A DNA stretch of 6,005 nt from Deltaproteobacteria bacterium CG07_land_8_20_14_0_80_60_11 (GTDB taxonomy: Bacteria > Desulfobacterota > Desulfobaccia > Desulfobaccales > 0-14-0-80-60-11), in assembly GCA_002779455.1 (NCBI GenBank), contig PEWM01000076.1, positions 1 to 6,005 on the forward strand. The letters are read 5' to 3'. Under the pieces are notes generated by a model. The model was not told the DNA's origin, searched no databases, and saw only the letters and a program-made list of their open reading frames with translations. Positions 4,337 to 6,005 of this stretch are shown here, one piece after another. The number at the start of each line of letters is the position of its first letter. Position 1 is the first letter of the stretch. A program made the position numbers and the translations under genes.

Positions 4337-5287
4337 ATGGAATCTCCGCAAACCTTTGTCGGCATCGATGTCTCTGCCAAGCGGTTGGACGTTGCCGTGC
4401 TGCCCGCCGGCACCCACTTCACGGTGGCACACACGGACGAGGGCATTGCTTCTCTGGTGCGCCGTCTCCTGGAGCTTCGCCCCCACATCGTGGTCCTGGA
4501 AGCCACCGGAGGCTATGAAATTTTGGTGGCCTACGCCATGTCTGAGGCGAGTTTGCCCGTGGTTATCATGAACCCCAAGGTCCTGCGCCACTTTGCCAAG
4601 TCCACCGGCAAGTTGGCCAAGACCGATAAACTGGACGCCCGGGTGCTGGCCCATTATGCCCAGGCCATCCAGCCGCCGGTGCGCCCTCTGAAGGACCCGG
4701 AACAAGCAGAACTGGCCACCCTCATGAGCCGTCGGCGCCAGCTCCGGGACATGATCGTCATGGAGGGGAACCGCCGCCGCACCAGCACCCCTAAGGTGCG
4801 AGGCAACATCGACCAACACCTGGCGTACTTGCGCCAACTCCTGAAAGACCTGGATCGGGAGATCCATGACGCCATCCGGCGCACACCGCTGTGGCACGAA
4901 AAATCAGAAATCCTCCAGAGCTTCAACGGCGTCGGCCCCAAAGTGAGTGCCTCCTTGATAGCCGACCTGGCGGAATTGGGCACCGCGCCGCGCACCCAGA
5001 TAAGCGCCCTAGCAGGTCTAGCGCCCATGAACCGTGATAGCGGCCAGTGGCGGGGCAAACGCACTATCCAGGGGGGGCGCCCCGCGGTGCGCCAGGCCCT
5101 ATACATGGCCGCTCTGGTGGCTTCGCGCCACAACCCGGTGATCCGGGAATTTTACCAACGTCTCCGCCAGGCGGGCAAGCCGGCTAAGGTGGCACTCACC
5201 GCCTGTATGCGCAAAATCCTCGTGATCCTTAATGCCATGCTCAAAAATCGTACCTACTGGAACCCACAGCTGCCTCTTGCAGCTTGA
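4337..5287 (+). CDS. IS110-family transposase (bridge-RNA-guided recombinase)
   Basis: A full-length 316-residue DEDD recombinase that would cut and rejoin donor and target at the CT core under bridge RNA guidance. The N-terminal RuvC-like domain shows Asp11 in FVGIDVSAKRLDV, Glu55 in VVLEATGGYE, and Asp97/Asp100 in KLAKTDKLDARVLA. A helical linker follows (about 105-190, with NIDQHLAYLRQLLKDLDREI). The C-terminal Transposase_20 domain begins at LQSFNGVGPKVSASLIADL and contains ALAGLAPMNRDSGQWRGKRTI, with Ser235 at the catalytic serine position, then RQALYMAALVASRHNPVIREFYQRL and KVALTACMRKILVILNAMLKN. The closest family member I can name is IS621 of E. coli (similar length, same motif order). 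A start at 4337 gives the usual N-terminus; the likely Shine-Dalgarno is AAGGGAG (4320-4326), 10 nt upstream and partly within the bridge RNA stem. The TGA stop (5285-5287) overlaps TTGACA. No frameshift or missing catalytic residue is seen. Confidence 0.97.
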   Translation: MESPQTFVGIDVSAKRLDVAVLPAGTHFTVAHTDEGIASLVRRLLELRPHIVVLEATGGYEILVAYAMSEASLPVVIMNPKVLRHFAKSTGKLAKTDKLDARVLAHYAQAIQPPVRPLKDPEQAELATLMSRRRQLRDMIVMEGNRRRTSTPKVRGNIDQHLAYLRQLLKDLDREIHDAIRRTPLWHEKSEILQSFNGVGPKVSASLIADLAELGTAPRTQISALAGLAPMNRDSGQWRGKRTIQGGRPAVRQALYMAALVASRHNPVIREFYQRLRQAGKPAKVALTACMRKILVILNAMLKNRTYWNPQLPLAA

Positions 5288-5289
5288 CA
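5284..5289 (+). promoter_or_regulatory. -35 half of the circle-junction promoter (right end)
   Basis: TTGACA is a consensus -35 box whose bases 2-4 form the transposase stop codon. It points outward. Thirteen nucleotides (5290-5302) plus CTTG (4080-4083) give a 17-nt spacer to TATCTT once the ends are joined. In the integrated state no good -10 lies 16-18 nt downstream, where the sequence is CTCCCTTAAA. Confidence 0.7.
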
Positions 5290-5302
5290 AAATAGACAGT
5301 CG

Positions 5303-5337
5303 CTCTCCCTTAAAAATCGGGGGAAGCGGGGGTTAAG
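5303..5337. repeat. Right half of the REP-like repeat interrupted by the IS
   Basis: Core CT (5303-5304) followed by CTCCCTTAAAAATCGGGGG and GAAGCGGGGGTTAAG. CTTAA (5309-5313) can pair with TTAAG (5333-5337). Together with 4061-4081 it forms the pre-insertion site. Confidence 0.55.
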
Positions 5338-5398
5338 AAATCTGTAGCGACGTTTTACGCACCAGGCAATGAACCTTTGGGAACAGTTCCTCATGGGC

Positions 5399-5427
5399 CT
5401 TCGGCCCACCCACAAAGCATGAAAATG
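5399..5427 (+). repeat. Imperfect direct repeat, right copy
   Basis: CTTCGGCCCACCCACAAAGC followed by ATGAAAATG is the partner of 4027-4054. It runs directly into the folded repeat at 5430-5489 and is preceded by a GGGCC-TTC-GGCCC type stem, so it may be the edge of a larger intergenic repeat unit. Confidence 0.45.
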
Positions 5428-5429
5428 TT

Positions 5430-5489
5430 GGTGGGGCGGGCCTCCGCGCCCGCCTGGCGGTCCGCACAGGCTGGAAAGCCTGTGCCACC
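5430..5489. repeat. Three-way-junction-like intergenic repeat (REP-like)
   Basis: Two perfect hairpins lie side by side: GGCGGGC (5435-5441) with GCCCGCC (5448-5454), and GCACAGGCT (5464-5472) with AGCCTGTGC (5477-5485) around GGAA. An outer GGTGG (5430-5434) pairs with CCACC (5485-5489; one shared edge base), closing the unit. This compact form is characteristic of multicopy intergenic repeats. Multicopy status cannot be shown from one window. Confidence 0.55.
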
Positions 5490-5521
5490 GGAAGAACTTT
5501 TCAGGACAGATATGGTCAGGA

Positions 5522-5611
5522 AGGAAAAAGGGAAAGCCACGAACGCTCTCTCCGGCGTTCATACCGGATACGGCCTTCGTGGCTTAATGGTTAGCGGACC
5601 CGTGGCTTTCC
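5522..5611 (-). terminator. Terminator region of the His-rich gene, with competing stems
   Basis: Read on the minus strand just after the stop, AAGCCACGAA (5576-5585 on the plus strand as TTCGTGGCTT) pairs with TTCGTGGCTT (5534-5543), a perfect 10-bp stem. It is followed by TCCCTTTTTCC, as in an intrinsic terminator. A second copy, GGAAAGCCACG (minus-strand reading of 5601-5611), can pair for 11 bp with the same partner (5531-5541). A third small stem, GAACGC/GCGTTC (5541-5546, 5555-5560), also overlaps it. Only one of the long stems can form at a time. Confidence 0.5.
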
Positions 5612-5612
5612 G

Positions 5613-5774
5613 TCAGTGGCAGCACTGGTGTTCGTGCTGATGGTGCCCGTCTCCGTGGGTGTGCTCGTGGCTATGCGCCCCCGCCTCGTGCGTGTGCTCA
5701 TGCCCGTCATGGCTGTGGGTACATGCGTCGTGACTATGCTCGTGCTCATGCTTGTCTTTGCTGTGGCAACACAT
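5613..5774 (-). CDS. Small His-rich, Cys-flanked metal-binding peptide
   Basis: A 53-residue peptide with 19 His and 5 Cys; most of the rest is Glu, Asp, Gly, Ser, Thr and Ala. It consists of HEHEHSHD, HSHDGHEHTHE and HSHEHTHGDGHHQHEH-type runs, framed by MCCH at the start and QCCH at the end. It has no signal peptide or membrane segment, so it is presumably cytosolic. Such composition binds Ni, Zn, Cu or Co ions; compare Hpn-like proteins and His-rich tails of metallochaperones. The ATG at 5772-5774 is chosen because GGGGGTGA lies 8 nt upstream. The longer in-frame start at 5840 would run through the promoter and is rejected. No metal transporter or hydrogenase/urease accessory gene is in the window, so storage, chaperone or detoxification roles are inference. 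Good promoter, ribosome binding site and terminator make a real gene likely. Confidence 0.78.
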   Translation of the reverse strand: MCCHSKDKHEHEHSHDACTHSHDGHEHTHEAGAHSHEHTHGDGHHQHEHQCCH

Positions 5775-5811
5775 TCTGGAATTCACCCCCTTTCCCTTAA
5801 TTCTTTTTATA

Positions 5812-5840
5812 AATATAAACATTAGTCCAGTTGCAGTCAA
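5812..5840 (-). promoter_or_regulatory. Sigma70-like promoter of the His-rich peptide gene
   Basis: On the minus strand, TTGACT (5835-5840) is followed after exactly 17 nt by TATATT (5812-5817); each matches 5 of 6 consensus bases. Transcription would start near 5804 and leave a leader of about 30 nt containing the GGGGGTGA ribosome binding site. No operator palindrome is evident around it. Confidence 0.72.
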
Positions 5841-5966
5841 GGGGAGCTCCGCCCCGGCCGGCGACGAGAATCAGTCCTGCCCCGGCTTTACCGTGAAAAA
5901 CTTCAAATCCCCCTAAATCCAATGCTGTTCACTTAAACGCGATAGCCTTGCGAAAATTGTATTTTA

Positions 5967-6002
5967 TGTCATTCTGAGGGAGCGGAGCGACCGAAGAATC
6001 TC
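5967..6002. repeat. Interspersed-repeat-like sequence at the right edge
   Basis: TGTCATTCTGAGGGAGCGG followed by AGCGACCGAAGAATCTC resembles the widespread GTCATTCTGAG...GAAGAATCTC intergenic repeat of many bacterial genomes. ATTCT (5971-5975) and AGAAT (5995-5999) can pair. The recognition is from memory; the region 5841-5966 before it shows no gene. Confidence 0.5.
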
Positions 6003-6005
6003 AAA

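Larger units (their letters stand above)
4080..5304 (+). mobile_element. Complete IS110-group insertion sequence with bridge RNA (IS621-like)
   Basis: The element is about 1.22 kb and contains one transposase gene and an upstream structured RNA; it has no terminal inverted repeats or long target duplication, as expected for IS110. The ends are set by CT core dinucleotides at 4080-4081 (left end reads CT-TGTAT) and 5303-5304 (right end reads ACAGTCG-CT). Three independent signals agree on them. First, the guide loops of the RNA match the flanks and ends. Second, joining 5302 to 4080 creates a TTGACA-17 nt-TATCTT promoter. Third, excision restores an uninterrupted REP-like sequence. The donor junction ACAGTCG-CT-TGTAT closely resembles the IS621 donor as I recall it (ACAGTAT-CT-TGTAT). 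The long upstream and short downstream non-coding regions fit the IS110 rather than the IS1111 group. Nothing appears broken, so it is probably active or recently active. Confidence 0.85.

Noticed and set aside
4328..4897. 189-residue minus-strand ORF inside the IS
   Set aside because: It is a shadow of the intact transposase; IS110 elements carry one gene and this frame shows no motif.
4080..5304. CRISPR array or phage attachment site as the source of the flanking repeats
   Set aside because: There are no regularly spaced identical repeats, and no integrase or tRNA gene is present. The flanks are explained by RNA-guided IS110 insertion.
5380..5390. GGAACAGTTCC as a LexA-type operator
   Set aside because: It is only an 11-nt palindrome without the spacing of known SOS boxes and with no promoter or gene start next to it.
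5616..5825. Plus-strand hydrophobic ORF that looks like a small membrane protein
   Set aside because: It is the antisense of the His-rich gene: His codons CAT/CAC read backwards as ATG/GTG, giving Met/Val-rich artificial hydrophobicity. It has no ribosome binding site.

Overview
The window is GC-rich chromosomal DNA with mostly short intergenic gaps and many GC-rich hairpin repeats between genes. The coding style and repeat types suggest a deltaproteobacterial-type organism (Desulfobacterota or a relative). That is inference; no rRNA or other marker gene is present to confirm it.

Layout. 3-230 (+): C-terminal end of a TVP38/TMEM64-like membrane protein. 300-1316 (+): acetylserotonin/caffeate-type O-methyltransferase. 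1328-1423: long A4G4-rich inverted repeat, probably a bidirectional terminator, between two convergent genes. 1448-2350 (-): TIGR01777/YfcH-type SDR epimerase. 2351-2682: hairpin-rich gap. 2683-3357 (-) and 3401-3835 (-): a small two-gene unit encoding a secreted PsbP/DcrB-like protein and a Cys-rich putative zinc protein. 4080-5304: a complete IS110-group insertion sequence. 5303-5611: repeat-rich gap. 5613-5774 (-): a 53-residue His-rich metal-binding peptide with its own sigma70-like promoter. 5967-6002: an interspersed-repeat-like sequence.

The outstanding feature is the IS110 element. Its upstream non-coding region folds as a bridge RNA with two bulged guide loops. The first loop carries CCCGACCCT, identical to the left flank plus CT core at 4073-4081, and GAGAG, complementary to the right flank plus core at 5303-5307. 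The second loop carries ACAGTCGC, identical to the right end of the element at 5296-5303, and UGCAAG, which pairs with the left end CTTGTA at 4080-4085 using one G-T wobble. These matches fix the ends of the element at CT dinucleotides 4080-4081 and 5303-5304 (about 1.22 kb). Joining the ends as a circle places TTGACA (overlapping the transposase stop codon) exactly 17 nt from TATCTT, so a promoter for the RNA and transposase exists only in the circular form. Removing the element restores a CCCCTCACCCCGACCCTCTCCC-like sequence, so the insertion is in a REP-like repeat, as known for IS621.

The remaining genes are not obviously one pathway. The His-rich peptide is the other item of interest.
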